A DNA stretch of 64,000 nucleotides, taken from contig NZ_WIBF01000001.1 in the NCBI RefSeq assembly GCF_009496005.1, positions 62,001-126,000 on the forward strand, in the 5' to 3' direction. Both the position numbers and the translations under genes were made by a program. A model generated the notes under the pieces. The model saw only the letters and a list, made by a program, of their open reading frames with translations, ran no database searches and was not told the origin of the DNA. The stretch comes from Tritonibacter litoralis. Lineage in GTDB: Bacteria > Pseudomonadota > Alphaproteobacteria > Rhodobacterales > Rhodobacteraceae. Below, one piece after another: positions 51,380 through 60,349 of this stretch (its first letter is position 1; each line of letters begins with the position of its first letter).

Positions 51380-51973
51380 ATGCATATTCTGACCGTATTC
51401 GATCACCCAAACCCTCAATCCTTTTGCGCAGCGGTGGCTGAGGTTTTTGAACGCGGCGCTTTGGATGCGGGTCATCAGGTGGAGCGGGCGGATCTCAACG
51501 CCGAAGGGTTTGATCCCCGCTGGACAATGGCAGATGCCGAGGCCGATGGCACCACGCCGCCACCCGCGGATGTGCAGCGTGAGCAGGCGCGGATTGCGCG
51601 GGCCGATGCGATTTGTCTGGTGTTTCCCCTGTTCTGGTGGGGCATGCCAGCCATGACAAAAGGCTGGATCGACCGGGTCTGGAGCTGGGGATGGGCCTAT
51701 GACCAATTGGATGATCCCAACCGCTCCCTGCAACCCACTCGTCCGGGGCTTTTGTTGGTGCCCGCAGGTGCAGGTGCCAACCGGATCACGGCAAACGGCT
51801 ATGAGGAGGCGCTGAACCGCGCCTGGCTCACCGGGACCTTTGGCTATTTTGGATTTTCCCCCCGCAGGCTTGAACTGCTCGCTGGATCAGAAGGCTCCCC
51901 CGAAAGGCGGGACGCCTTGTTGGCGCGCTGTTACCAGCATGGGCTTTCGATGGCTCAGATGGAGCCCTGTTAG
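51380..51973 (+). CDS. NAD(P)H-quinone oxidoreductase-like flavodoxin
   Basis: 197 residues with a flavodoxin-like fold: MHILTVFDHPNPQSFCAAVA, ADAICLVFPLFWWGMPAMTK, GWIDRVWSWGWAYDQLD. The LFWWGMPA element is the FMN/FAD-contact text of the NQO1/YwrO/KefF family, enzymes that reduce quinones with two electrons. I used ATG 51380; the frame is open to TTG 51281 but the earlier residues do not fit the family. Single gene, divergent from the second phnD. Confidence 0.88.
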   Translation: MHILTVFDHPNPQSFCAAVAEVFERGALDAGHQVERADLNAEGFDPRWTMADAEADGTTPPPADVQREQARIARADAICLVFPLFWWGMPAMTKGWIDRVWSWGWAYDQLDDPNRSLQPTRPGLLLVPAGAGANRITANGYEEALNRAWLTGTFGYFGFSPRRLELLAGSEGSPERRDALLARCYQHGLSMAQMEPC

Positions 51974-52042
51974 AGGCCCGTTAGAGGCCTGTGCGGCAAC
52001 CCGCCCCTGAGGGGCGAGCCACCTTGGATGGCGGGCGGCGGT

Positions 52043-52480
52043 TTATGCGCCCGGTGCCAGATGCGGCTGGGATTTGTGGCGTAGACCGTCGATGGAAAAC
52101 TGATCCTCGGCGCGCAGCAGGAACAAGGCGACCAATGCCCCCAATGTCGGCAGCGCCGCCAGCATCAGCTGGTTGGGATAGGTGGTGTAATCCAACATAT
52201 TTGGGAGCGACGCCAGGGTGCCCACCCCATGCATCAGCAAAACCGCCGCATAGGTATAGGTGCGCAGAATCCCAATCGCAAAGGCCAGAACAATCAACAT
52301 CTGCAGGCCGCCCACAACCGGCGCCAGCGCTTGGGTCACAAAATCCAGCCCGTAGAACTTGTGAAACACCGCTTCAAAGCTTTGGGGTACGCGGAATTTC
52401 AGACTGGTCCAGGCCGCAAGGAAGGTCGCAGCGCTCAGCCGTATGATCAACAGCGACAGGGGGAGGGTCAGGGTTTGCAT
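52043..52480 (-). CDS. DoxX-like membrane protein
   Basis: 145 residues with four membrane helices (LPLSLLIIRLSAATFLAAWT, LAPVVGGLQMLIVLAFAIGI, YTYAAVLLMHGVGTLASLPN, LMLAALPTLGALVALFLLRA). The layout and the short loops match DoxX/DoxD-like inner-membrane proteins, whose reactions are mostly unknown, though some take part in quinone or thiosulfate redox. No cysteines. Convergent with the flavoprotein gene. Confidence 0.72.
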   Translation of the reverse strand: MQTLTLPLSLLIIRLSAATFLAAWTSLKFRVPQSFEAVFHKFYGLDFVTQALAPVVGGLQMLIVLAFAIGILRTYTYAAVLLMHGVGTLASLPNMLDYTTYPNQLMLAALPTLGALVALFLLRAEDQFSIDGLRHKSQPHLAPGA

Positions 52481-52846
52481 AAGACACCTTTGTCAATTTG
52501 TGAATTTGGCGGGTCATGGGGAGACGACACCGCACGGGAAACATTTGGCGCAGAGATAGGCCGAAACACCCTCCCCGTCAGGGCAGAGCGACACGCCACA
52601 CGGCAACGTGAAGGCTTTGCGTTGAAAGGAACTAGAACCAGATCGACGCAGGGCCTGCCCGTTGCTGGACCTGCGCACGCAGCCTTAACCTGACCTTAGG
52701 GCGGCGCGCGGTCATCCGATTGAAAATATTGACTTTTGCAGGTTTTTGCAGTAAGATGCTATGGCAGCCGCTTCCGTTATGCCAAACGGGGCGGGACGGG
52801 TCATCTCGGCGCGGCGACGTGCCCGAATTGGACCCTGACCCTTCTC
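52481..52846. other. Intergenic region upstream of the GTA cluster
   Basis: 366 bases that contain the DoxX-like gene's promoter on the left and the GTA promoter (52729-52757) on the right. No gene with a ribosome-binding site was seen. The leader from the GTA promoter to g1 is about 80-90 bases. Confidence 0.5.
52729..52757 (+). promoter_or_regulatory. GTA cluster promoter
   Basis: TTGACT and TAAGAT are separated by exactly 17 bases, a good sigma-70-type promoter about 90 bases before g1. The spacer contains TTTTGCAG twice, ten bases apart (52734 and 52744), one helical turn. That would suit a dimeric activator such as GafA, which directly activates the R. capsulatus GTA promoter; binding here is inferred. 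Confidence 0.72.
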
Positions 52847-53194
52847 ATGAAACACTCCCCTGAAACCTTGATCGGCAAAACCGCCGATCTCCTGCGCTCG
52901 CTGCATGACTCCATACTTTTGCTGCGAAACGAGGCGGAAACCCTACGCGCACAGCTCCGGGCCGAGGACGCCGTGAACCCCGAAACCGCCGGGGTCAAAC
53001 CCCAGATCAACAAGCTCGAAACCCTGATCCGTGATTGCCAAAAGGTGGAGAAAACCCTTGTCGACCGAAGCACCCTCATCTCAGACGCCCACAACAGCGC
53101 CCCCGCCTATGACTTTGAAGCCGTGCGCGCCGAGATCCACAGCCGACTGGCTCGTCTGCGCGCCACGTTACCGGGCAGCGCGATTTCTGAATGA
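52847..53194 (+). CDS. GTA g1, small terminase-like protein
   Basis: 115 residues, mostly helical and charged (LRSLHDSILLLRNEAETLRA; INKLETLIRDCQKVEKTLVD). It stands directly before the large terminase as RcGTA g1, the TerS that recruits DNA to the packaging motor. Sequence match is weak, as usual for g1; the assignment rests on size, helical content and position. The large-terminase frame begins inside this gene. Confidence 0.78.
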   Translation: MKHSPETLIGKTADLLRSLHDSILLLRNEAETLRAQLRAEDAVNPETAGVKPQINKLETLIRDCQKVEKTLVDRSTLISDAHNSAPAYDFEAVRAEIHSRLARLRATLPGSAISE

Positions 53195-54473
53195 ACTCAC
53201 AGGCGCAACCTATGCCGCGCTGCCTTATGAGTTTTCATTCTGGGCGATGGATCACCAGTTGCCGCCACCGGGCGATTGGCGGGCCTGGGTCATTCTGGGT
53301 GGGCGCGGGGCTGGAAAAACCCGCGCCGGCGCCGAATGGGTGCGCGCTCAGGTCGAAGGGCCCACCGCGCTGGCCCCCGGCCGCGCCACCCGTGTGGCCC
53401 TGGTGGGAGAGACCTATGATCAGGTGCGCGATGTGATGATCCGGGGCGACAGCGGTATCCTTGCCTGTTCGCCCCCCGACCGCCGCCCGGTCTGGAAGGC
53501 GTCCGAACGGCGTTTGGTCTGGCCCAATGGGGCCGAGGCCCAGGCCTTTTCCGCCCATGATCCCGAAGCCCTGCGCGGACCCCAGTTCGACGCCGCCTGG
53601 GCGGATGAGCTGGCCAAGTGGAAAAAGGGCGAAGACACCTGGGACATGCTGCAATTTGCCCTACGTCTGGGCAGCCAGCCTCAGGTCTGTGTCACCACAA
53701 CCCCCCGCAATGTTGAGATCCTGCGCCAGCTGTTGCAAAGCCCCTCAACCGTGACCACCCGCGCGCCCACATCCGCCAATGCGGCCAACCTCGCGCCTTC
53801 TTTTCTGGCTGAGGTCCAGGCCCGCTACGGCGGCACACGGCTTGGTCAGCAAGAGCTTGAAGGCGCGGTGCTGGGCGAAGCCGAAGGGGCTCTGTGGCGC
53901 TCAGCGCAGCTGATTGCCGCGCAGGTGAAACAGGCCCCCGGCCTCAGCCGTATTGTGGTGGCGGTGGATCCGGCGGTGTCCCATCATGAACGCTCGGATG
54001 CTTGCGGTATTCTGGTGGTGGGAGCGGTGACCGAAGGGCCGCCATCGGATTGGCGTGCCTTTGTGCTGGCGGATGAAACGGTCTGCGGTGCCAGCCCGCT
54101 GGAATGGGCCACAGCCACGGTTGCCGCCTACCACACCCATGGCGCCGACCGGGTGATTGCCGAGGTCAACCAGGGCGGCGCTTTGGTGGAAACCGTACTG
54201 CGCCAGGTCGACGCGCTGGTGCCCTTCAAACCCCGCCATGCGCGGCATGGCAAATCAGCCCGCGCTGAACCTGTGGCCGCGCTTTATGAACAGGGGCGCG
54301 TGCGACATCTGCCGGGGTTGCAAGCGTTGGAGGATCAGATGTGTCAGATGACGCCGCAGGGCTATCAGGGGCAGGGCTCGCCCGACCGTCTGGATGCGCT
54401 GGTCTGGGCCCTGACTGAACTGATGGTGGAGCCTGCCCAAAACATGGCCCGCCCCCGCGCGCGCAGCCTGTAA
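53109..54473 (+). CDS. GTA g2, large terminase
   Basis: About 454 residues. ATPase Walker A VILGGRGAGKTRAGAEWVRA, Walker B with QFDAAWADELAKWKKGEDTW, coupling VTTTPRNVEILRQLL; nuclease acidic residues in VVAVDPAVSHHERSDACGIL and PDRLDALVWALTELM. It pumps random host DNA into GTA heads. The start is uncertain: ATG 53109 overlaps g1 by 86 bases, and GTG 53031 is further upstream; conserved sequence begins only near FLNELTGATYAALPYEFSFW (about residue 26). Confidence 0.93.
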   Translation: MTLKPCAPRSTADWLVCAPRYRAARFLNELTGATYAALPYEFSFWAMDHQLPPPGDWRAWVILGGRGAGKTRAGAEWVRAQVEGPTALAPGRATRVALVGETYDQVRDVMIRGDSGILACSPPDRRPVWKASERRLVWPNGAEAQAFSAHDPEALRGPQFDAAWADELAKWKKGEDTWDMLQFALRLGSQPQVCVTTTPRNVEILRQLLQSPSTVTTRAPTSANAANLAPSFLAEVQARYGGTRLGQQELEGAVLGEAEGALWRSAQLIAAQVKQAPGLSRIVVAVDPAVSHHERSDACGILVVGAVTEGPPSDWRAFVLADETVCGASPLEWATATVAAYHTHGADRVIAEVNQGGALVETVLRQVDALVPFKPRHARHGKSARAEPVAALYEQGRVRHLPGLQALEDQMCQMTPQGYQGQGSPDRLDALVWALTELMVEPAQNMARPRARSL

Positions 54474-54672
54474 CCGGCATCGTGCAACACTTGAAACGGC
54501 CTGCCTTTGCGGGCCGTTTCGTCGTTTTATCAAGCGGTTGTACGATGTTTCGCAGCGGATGTTGCCGCCCCGGCGTACGCCCCGGCATCAGCTTGTTAGG
54601 ACGCATGGCGCAATCTGTTTCCCACGATCAGAGCCACCCCGCATACCACCCCGGATACCAAGGAGCCCGCCC

Positions 54673-55863
54673 ATGCTGTTTGACCGCCTGCGCCGCCCAA
54701 ACACTGTTGCGCCAGATCCTGCGCCCGAGACCAAGGCCAGCGCCGCCGCGCGTCTGGTGAATATGGCCGCAGGCACCCAAGCCGCCTGGAGCCCGCGGGA
54801 CACCGGCTCATTGACGCGGTCCGGCTTTGTCGCCAATCCGGTGGGCTTTCGCGCCGTCAAACTGATTGCCGAGGCCGCCGCCGCGCTGCCGGTGACGCTG
54901 CAGGATGTGGCGCGCCGCTATGACACCCATCCGATGCTGGCGCTGATCAACCGCCCCAATGCAGCCCAGGGCCGTGCGGCCTTTCTTGAGGCGCTTTATG
55001 GCCATCTGCTGCTGTCGGGCAACGCTTTTATCGAGGCGGCAGGGGGTGAAGGTCTGCCCGCGGAACTGCATGTTCTGCGTTCGGACCGGATGCGGGTGGT
55101 GCCGGGCGCGGATGGCTGGCCACAGGCCTATGAATACGCGGTTGGCGGTCGCAAGCACCGGTTTGCGCATTCCGCCATCAGCCCGATCTGCCACATCCGC
55201 AGCTTTCACCCGCAGGATGATCACTATGGTCTGTCGCCTTTGCAAGCGGCGGCGATGTCGGTGGATGTTCATAACGCCGCCTCTCGCTGGTCCAAATCGC
55301 TTTTGGACAATGCGGCGCGCCCCTCGGGGGCCTTGGTCTGGCGGGGCACCGACGCGCTGGGAACGCTGAGCGAGGAACAATTCCGCCGCCTCTCGGATGA
55401 GATTGCCGACAGTTTCCAGGGCGCGCGCAATGCCGGTCGGCCCATGGTGCTGGAAGGGGGGCTGGACTGGAAACCCATGGGATTCTCCCCCTCAGATATG
55501 GAATTCCAGCAGACCAAGGACGCAGCCGCCCGCGAAATCGCGCTCGCCTTTGGGGTGCCGCCAATGCTGATGGGGATCAAAGGGGATGCAACTTATGCCA
55601 ATTACCAAGAGGCCAATCGCGCCTTTTACCGGTTGACGGTCTTGCCCCTAGCGGCGCGGGTGATGGCAGAACTGTCAGATTGGCTGTCGGCCCATCTGGG
55701 CCAGCCCCTGACCCTTGCGCCGGATCTGGATCAAGTGCCCGCCCTGGCCGCAGAACGCGAAGCGCAGTGGCGACGCATCGCCGGGGCCGATTTCCTGACC
55801 GACGCCGAAAAACGTCACATGCTCGGCTTGCCTGCAAAAATGCAGGAGCAGGCCGATGGCTGA
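54673..55863 (+). CDS. GTA g3, portal protein
   Basis: 396 residues of the HK97-type portal family: GFRAVKLIAEAAAALPVTLQ, LINRPNAAQGRAAFLEALYG, RSFHPQDDHYGLSPLQAAAM and AREIALAFGVPPMLMGIKGD. The portal dodecamer is the DNA entry channel at one capsid vertex. ATG 54673 follows AGGAG; the frame is open to 54538 but lacks family sequence there. Overlaps g3.5 by 8 bases. Confidence 0.95.
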   Translation: MLFDRLRRPNTVAPDPAPETKASAAARLVNMAAGTQAAWSPRDTGSLTRSGFVANPVGFRAVKLIAEAAAALPVTLQDVARRYDTHPMLALINRPNAAQGRAAFLEALYGHLLLSGNAFIEAAGGEGLPAELHVLRSDRMRVVPGADGWPQAYEYAVGGRKHRFAHSAISPICHIRSFHPQDDHYGLSPLQAAAMSVDVHNAASRWSKSLLDNAARPSGALVWRGTDALGTLSEEQFRRLSDEIADSFQGARNAGRPMVLEGGLDWKPMGFSPSDMEFQQTKDAAAREIALAFGVPPMLMGIKGDATYANYQEANRAFYRLTVLPLAARVMAELSDWLSAHLGQPLTLAPDLDQVPALAAEREAQWRRIAGADFLTDAEKRHMLGLPAKMQEQADG

Positions 55864-56071
55864 TGGCCCGTTCCCATTTGATTGTTCACCGGGCCTGCGT
55901 CTGAGCGCCCATGAGCGGATCTATCAGATCCAGCACGAGGCGCTGAACCGTCGACTGGACCGGATCGAGATGATGATGGAACGGCTGGAAAAACGCCTGT
56001 GGCTTACGGTTTACGGCGTGGCTGCAGTCATCCTAGCGCAAGCCTTCCAGTCTTTCCTTATTGCACCTTAA
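55856..56071 (+). CDS. GTA g3.5, small coiled-coil membrane protein
   Basis: 71 residues. A coiled-coil part (HEALNRRLDRIEMMMERLEK) followed by a C-terminal hydrophobic helix (LWLTVYGVAAVILAQAFQSF). It matches the small gene found between portal and protease in RcGTA-type clusters; its role is not known. Translationally coupled to g3. Confidence 0.82.
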   Translation: MADGPFPFDCSPGLRLSAHERIYQIQHEALNRRLDRIEMMMERLEKRLWLTVYGVAAVILAQAFQSFLIAP

Positions 56072-56094
56072 CAGATGGTTAACGGGAGAAGTGA

Positions 56095-56661
56095 ATGCGG
56101 TTTGATCCGAATTTAGAAGTCAAATTTGCCGAAAACCCTGCGCCGATCACCTTGACCGAGGGGGCGCGGATCCAAGGCTATGCCTCCCGCTTTGGCGAGG
56201 TGGATCAGGGCGGCGATCAGGTGATGCCCGGCGCCTATACCGAAGCGTTGGAGCGTCTAAATGCGCAGGGCCGTCGCGTCAAAATGCTGTGGCAACATGA
56301 TCCCAGCCAACCCATCGGCGTCTGGGACGAGCTGCACGAGGATCAGACTGGTCTCTTTGTCTCAGGCCGCCTCCTGACCGAGACGCGCCAGGGCGCTGAG
56401 GCCGCTGCGTTGATTGCGGCCGGTGCGATTGATGGCCTGTCGATCGGCTATCGCACCACAAAATCCGCGCGGTCTGAAACGGGCACGCGCCAGCTGTTGG
56501 CGCTGGATCTGTGGGAGGTCTCGTTGGTGACCTTTCCCATGTTGCCCTCGGCCCGGGTGGCCGCCCCAAAGACCAAGACCAACCAGTTGAACACGCTGGC
56601 CGCTGCCCTGCGTCAGGCCACCGCGCAGCTGAAACGCCAGTCAACCGAGGAGACCCCGTAA
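56095..56661 (+). CDS. GTA g4, prohead protease
   Basis: 188 residues of the HK97 prohead protease family (U35). Conserved text: IQGYASRFGEVDQGGDQVMP, KMLWQHDPSQPIGVWDELHE with the catalytic His, IDGLSIGYRTTKSA with the catalytic Ser, and LWEVSLVTFPMLPSARV. It trims the capsid protein during head maturation. Ends on the base before g5. Confidence 0.95.
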   Translation: MRFDPNLEVKFAENPAPITLTEGARIQGYASRFGEVDQGGDQVMPGAYTEALERLNAQGRRVKMLWQHDPSQPIGVWDELHEDQTGLFVSGRLLTETRQGAEAAALIAAGAIDGLSIGYRTTKSARSETGTRQLLALDLWEVSLVTFPMLPSARVAAPKTKTNQLNTLAAALRQATAQLKRQSTEETP

Positions 56662-57822
56662 ATGCGTGCCGAACCAGAGACAGACCTGCAGCAGGCGCTG
56701 GAGGGGTTTGTGAGCCAGATCAGCGACTTGCAAGCCGAAGTCAAATCCAAACTGCAACAACAAGATGAGCGTATGACCATGTTGGACCGATCCACCCGCC
56801 AAATCTCGACCGCTGCTGCCCGCCCGCAATTGGCCACAAGCTGCGACGCAGAAGCCCCGCATCAAAAGGCGTTTGACACCTATTTGCGCACCGGCGATGA
56901 CGCCGATCTGCGTGGCCTGGAATTCGACACCAAAGCGTTGTCGACCGCGGTGAACACTGATGGCGGCTATTTGGTGGATCCGGTGACCTCGGACAGCGTG
57001 AACGCGGTTCTGGCCTCTTCGGCCTCGCTGCGGTCTGTCGCGGCGGTGGTTCATGTGGAGGCCACGTCCTATGACGTGCTGGTTGATCACGCCGAACTTG
57101 GCTCTGGCTGGGCGTCCGAGACCGCAACGGCCACCGAGACCGCAACCGGCACCATCGAGCGGATCGCCATTCCGCTGCACGAGCTGTCGGCGCTGCCCAA
57201 GGTCTCCCAACGTCTGCTGGACGACAGTGCCTTTGAGATCGAGACCTGGCTGGCGGGACGCATCGCCACCACCTTTGCCCGCGCCGAGGCCGCAGCCTTT
57301 GTGAACGGCGACGGGATCGACAAGCCGACCGGTTTCCTGACCCACCCGGTGGTCGACAATGAGAGCTGGACCTGGGGCAATATCGGCTATGTGGTCACCG
57401 GCACGGACGGCGCGCTGGATGGGGGGGATGCGATCATCGACCTGGTCTATGCGCTGGGGGCAGACTATCGCGCCAACGGCACCTTTGTCATGAATTCCAA
57501 AACCGCAGGCCTTGTGCGCAAGCTCAAGGATGGCGATGGCCGTTTCCTGTGGACCGATGGGCTGGCGGCCGGTGAGCCTGCGCTGTTGCTGGGCTATCCG
57601 GTGGTGATTGCCGAAGACATGCCGGATGTTGCCTCCAACAGCTATTCCATCGCCTTTGGGGATTTTGGCACCGGCTACACCATTGCCGAACGCCCAGACC
57701 TGCGCGTCCTGCGGGATCCCTTCAGCGCCAAGCCACATGTGCTGTTTTATGCCACCAAACGGGTTGGCGGCGATGTCAGTGATTTTGCGGCCATCAAGCT
57801 TTTGAAATTCGGCACCTCGTAA
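56662..57822 (+). CDS. GTA g5, major capsid protein
   Basis: 386 residues of the HK97 fold. The N-terminal about 100 residues form the delta/scaffold domain (a coiled coil, LQQALEGFVSQISDLQAEVK) that g4 should remove. The mature part shows STAVNTDGGYLVDPVTSDSV, SALPKVSQRLLDDSAFEIET, WLAGRIATTFARAEAAAFVN, NGDGIDKPTGFLTHPVVDN and FVMNSKTAGLVRKLKD. It builds the small GTA head. Confidence 0.96.
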   Translation: MRAEPETDLQQALEGFVSQISDLQAEVKSKLQQQDERMTMLDRSTRQISTAAARPQLATSCDAEAPHQKAFDTYLRTGDDADLRGLEFDTKALSTAVNTDGGYLVDPVTSDSVNAVLASSASLRSVAAVVHVEATSYDVLVDHAELGSGWASETATATETATGTIERIAIPLHELSALPKVSQRLLDDSAFEIETWLAGRIATTFARAEAAAFVNGDGIDKPTGFLTHPVVDNESWTWGNIGYVVTGTDGALDGGDAIIDLVYALGADYRANGTFVMNSKTAGLVRKLKDGDGRFLWTDGLAAGEPALLLGYPVVIAEDMPDVASNSYSIAFGDFGTGYTIAERPDLRVLRDPFSAKPHVLFYATKRVGGDVSDFAAIKLLKFGTS

Positions 57823-57989
57823 TCCGACGACGAGGTCTCGAATGACGGGGGCGGCAGCCCGTTCCCGTCGGTCGGCGCGCACTCGCGAGATTGCGGAACC
57901 CCGCTGCACCCAAACCGTCCAGGTTCTGCAATGGGCGCGCGCCGACCTAACACCCCAACCCAAAACGCCCGCCTGCGGAGATGAACGCG

Positions 57990-58589
57990 ATGATCGTGAC
58001 AGAACGCACCCAAATACCCGACGCGGCCCTGCCGCGCGATGCTTTCAAAGCCCACCTGAGGCTGGGACGCGGGTTCGGAACCGCGACATTGCAGGATGAT
58101 CTGTTGTCAGGCTTCCTGCGCGCCAGCCTGGCGGCCATTGAAACCCGCACGGGCAAGGTTCTGATCGCGCGAGACTTCGTGATGACCCTTACGCGATGGC
58201 GGGACGCCTCGGGCGAACGCTTGCCGCTGGCCCCGGTAACCGAGGTCACGGCCCTGGTGCGCGTCGCGCCAGATGGCAGCGAAGAGCTGCAGGACCAGAT
58301 GCAATACCATTTGGACCAAGACGCCCAGGCTCCCCGTCTGTGCCCCACGTCGGCCGGCCTTCCACAGATCGCCAAGGGCGGCCATATGCGGGTGGAGTTT
58401 ACCGCAGGGCTTGCGCCGGATTTTGACAGCCTGCCTGCGGATCTGTTTCAGGCGGTGATGATGCTGGCGGCGCATTATTATGAACACCGCGATGACACCG
58501 GCTTGCACCGGGGCTGCATGCCCTTTGGCGTGACCAGCCTGATCGAACGCCACCGGATCCACCGTCTGGCGTTGGGAGGTCGGTCATGA
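57990..58589 (+). CDS. GTA g6, head-tail adaptor
   Basis: 199 residues. IPDAALPRDAFKAHLRLGRG, DDLLSGFLRASLAAIETRTG and FQAVMMLAAHYYEHRDDTG match the g6/gp6-like adaptor that lengthens the portal channel. ATG 57990 was chosen because GGAG stands 9 bases before it and the protein then starts MIVTERTQIPDAALP; ATG 57981 would add three residues. About 165 bases without a gene separate it from g5. Overlaps g7 by 4 bases. Confidence 0.92.
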   Translation: MIVTERTQIPDAALPRDAFKAHLRLGRGFGTATLQDDLLSGFLRASLAAIETRTGKVLIARDFVMTLTRWRDASGERLPLAPVTEVTALVRVAPDGSEELQDQMQYHLDQDAQAPRLCPTSAGLPQIAKGGHMRVEFTAGLAPDFDSLPADLFQAVMMLAAHYYEHRDDTGLHRGCMPFGVTSLIERHRIHRLALGGRS

Positions 58590-58924
58590 GACCTGTGAAC
58601 CTGAACCGGCTGATGGCCCTTGTAGCGCCCGAACGTGTGGCCGATGGCGCCGGCGGCTTTGTGGAGACGGAAACCCAATTGGGGGAGCTCTGGGCTGAGG
58701 TGCGCGCATTGACGGGCCGCAACGTGGCGCAGAACGGCGCATCGCTGTCACAACAGCGCTATCGCATCACGGTGCGTGCGGCCCCCGAAGGCAGCCCCGA
58801 CCGACCCCGTGCGGATCAGTATCTGGTCGAAGGCAACCGCCGGTTTCTGATCCACGCGGTGGCAGAGGGTGACGCATTGGGGCGTTACCTCACCTGTTTC
58901 GCAGTTGAGGAGGTGGCGCTGTGA
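58586..58924 (+). CDS. GTA g7, head-tail joining protein (stopper)
   Basis: 112 residues of the SPP1 gp16/HK97 gp10-like closure family: VADGAGGFVETETQLGELWA, LSQQRYRITVRAAPEGSPDR and QYLVEGNRRFLIHAVAEGDA. It closes the head after DNA filling and receives the tail. Overlaps both neighbours by 4 bases. Confidence 0.9.
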   Translation: MRPVNLNRLMALVAPERVADGAGGFVETETQLGELWAEVRALTGRNVAQNGASLSQQRYRITVRAAPEGSPDRPRADQYLVEGNRRFLIHAVAEGDALGRYLTCFAVEEVAL

Positions 58925-59340
58925 GCTATGCAACCTCAGCCGCGCTGCAGGCGGCCATTTTTACGGCTTTACAAGGCGATACAGAGGTTTCTGCAGCCAC
59001 AGGCGGCCATATTTACGATGCTCTGCCCAGCGGCAGCCTGCCGCCGATCTATGTGTTGATCGGAGCGGAGGAAGCGCGCGACCGCTCGGACCAGGGTGAA
59101 GCGGCGGCGCTCTATCTGATGACGCTCTCGGTGATCAGCGACAGCGCAGGGTTTAGCGCAGTTAAAACCGCCGCCGGCGCCATCTGTGATGCGCTGTTGG
59201 CCGCCCCTTTGGTGATGAGCCGTGGTGCGGTGACCGGTCGCTGGTTTGACCGCGCACTTGCACGTTCGCTCAAATCCGGCGGGCGCGAGGTCACGCTGCG
59301 GTTCCGGCTGCACGTCGATGACGTGAACACTTACGCTTAA
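58921..59340 (+). CDS. GTA g8, tail terminator (DUF3168)
   Basis: 139 residues. YATSAALQAAIFTALQGDTE, LPPIYVLIGAEEARDRSDQG and VTLRFRLHVDDVNTYA are typical of DUF3168 tail-terminator proteins, which cap the tail tube and set its end. Confidence 0.9.
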   Translation: MSYATSAALQAAIFTALQGDTEVSAATGGHIYDALPSGSLPPIYVLIGAEEARDRSDQGEAAALYLMTLSVISDSAGFSAVKTAAGAICDALLAAPLVMSRGAVTGRWFDRALARSLKSGGREVTLRFRLHVDDVNTYA

Positions 59341-59397
59341 CCATTCGTTAATTAACGTAATCATTCCGCTCGCGGCCCAAATGTAAGGAGACGAGAT

Positions 59398-59811
59398 ATG
59401 GCAGCCCAAAATGGCAAGGATCTTTTGGTCAAGGTCGACATGACCGGCGATGGATCTTTTGAAACTCTCGCAGGTCTGCGGGCCACGCGGATCAGCTTTA
59501 ACGCCGAAAGCGTTGATATCACAAGCCTTGAAAGCCAGGGCGGCTGGCGGGAACTGCTGGCGGGGGCCGGCGTGCGCTCGGCGTCGATTTCCGGATCCGG
59601 CGTGTTCCGCGATGCCAACACCGACGCTCGCGCGAGGCAGCTGTTCTTTGATGGAGAGGTACCCGTGTTCCAAGTGGTGATCCCAGATTTTGGCACCGTC
59701 GAAGGTTTGTTTCAGGTGACCGCGCTGGAATATGCAGGCTCCCACAATGGAGAGGCGACCTATGAACTCAGCCTTGCCAGTGCGGGCGCGCTGACCTTTG
59801 TGGCCGCGTAA
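59398..59811 (+). CDS. GTA g9, major tail (tube) protein
   Basis: 137 residues: AQNGKDLLVKVDMTGDGSFE, LRATRISFNAESVDITSLES and FQVTALEYAGSHNGEATYEL match the phage major tail protein of RcGTA. It stacks as hexamers to form the tube. GTAAGGAG precedes the ATG, giving a strong independent start as expected for an abundant protein. Confidence 0.94.
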   Translation: MAAQNGKDLLVKVDMTGDGSFETLAGLRATRISFNAESVDITSLESQGGWRELLAGAGVRSASISGSGVFRDANTDARARQLFFDGEVPVFQVVIPDFGTVEGLFQVTALEYAGSHNGEATYELSLASAGALTFVAA

Positions 59812-60131
59812 TGGCTGCGGTGAACCCATACCGGGGCGAGGTTGCGCTGACTCTGGATGGGCGTGAATATGTGCTGCGCCTGACTCTGGGCGCCTTGGCC
59901 GAATTGGAAGAAACCCTGGCCGAGGACAGCTTGATATCTTTGATCCAGCGGTTTGAAACCAATGGGTTTTCCGCGCGCGATCTGATGGCCTTGCTGCTCG
60001 CAGGGTTGCGGGGCGGCGGTCATGACCTCAGCGCCGAAACCCTGGCACATGCCACCATCGAAGGTGGCCCCATGGCGGCCACACGCGCGGCAGCGGAACT
60101 GCTGGCGCGCAGCTTTGTGGGCCCAAAATGA
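59811..60131 (+). CDS. GTA g10, tail assembly chaperone-like protein
   Basis: 106 residues: NPYRGEVALTLDGREYVLRL, LTLGALAELEETLAEDSLIS and FSARDLMALLLAGLRGGGHD. This is the gene-transfer-agent GTA-gp10 family, in the place where phages carry the tail assembly chaperone. It starts on the last base of g9. Confidence 0.88.
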   Translation: MAAVNPYRGEVALTLDGREYVLRLTLGALAELEETLAEDSLISLIQRFETNGFSARDLMALLLAGLRGGGHDLSAETLAHATIEGGPMAATRAAAELLARSFVGPK

Positions 60132-60340
60132 GCGCGACTGACGGGTTCGATTGGCCCGGTTTGATGCAGGCGGGAATTGCGGGCCTGGGACTGACCCCCG
60201 ATCGATTCTGGGCGCTGACCCCGGCCGAGCTCCGCCTGTTGTTGGGACCGGTTGCCACGCCGCCGATGGATCGGAACCGGCTGGCGGATCTGATGCGCGC
60301 CTTCCCGGATGGCCCACCTTCGGATCCGCCCAAGACATAG
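60128..60340 (+). CDS. GTA g10.1, second tail assembly chaperone-like protein
   Basis: 70 residues: FDWPGLMQAGIAGLGLTPDR, FWALTPAELRLLLGP. It corresponds to the small rcc01693-type protein between g10 and g11. As in phages, where two chaperone products guide tape-measure folding, g10 and g10.1 may act together; here they are separate overlapping genes rather than a frameshift product. Confidence 0.85.
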   Translation: MSATDGFDWPGLMQAGIAGLGLTPDRFWALTPAELRLLLGPVATPPMDRNRLADLMRAFPDGPPSDPPKT

Positions 60341-60349
60341 GAGAGCGAT

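Noticed and set aside
56641-57963. 440-codon minus-strand open frame over the GTA capsid gene
   Set aside because: Antisense shadow of g5, which is an unmistakable HK97 capsid protein.
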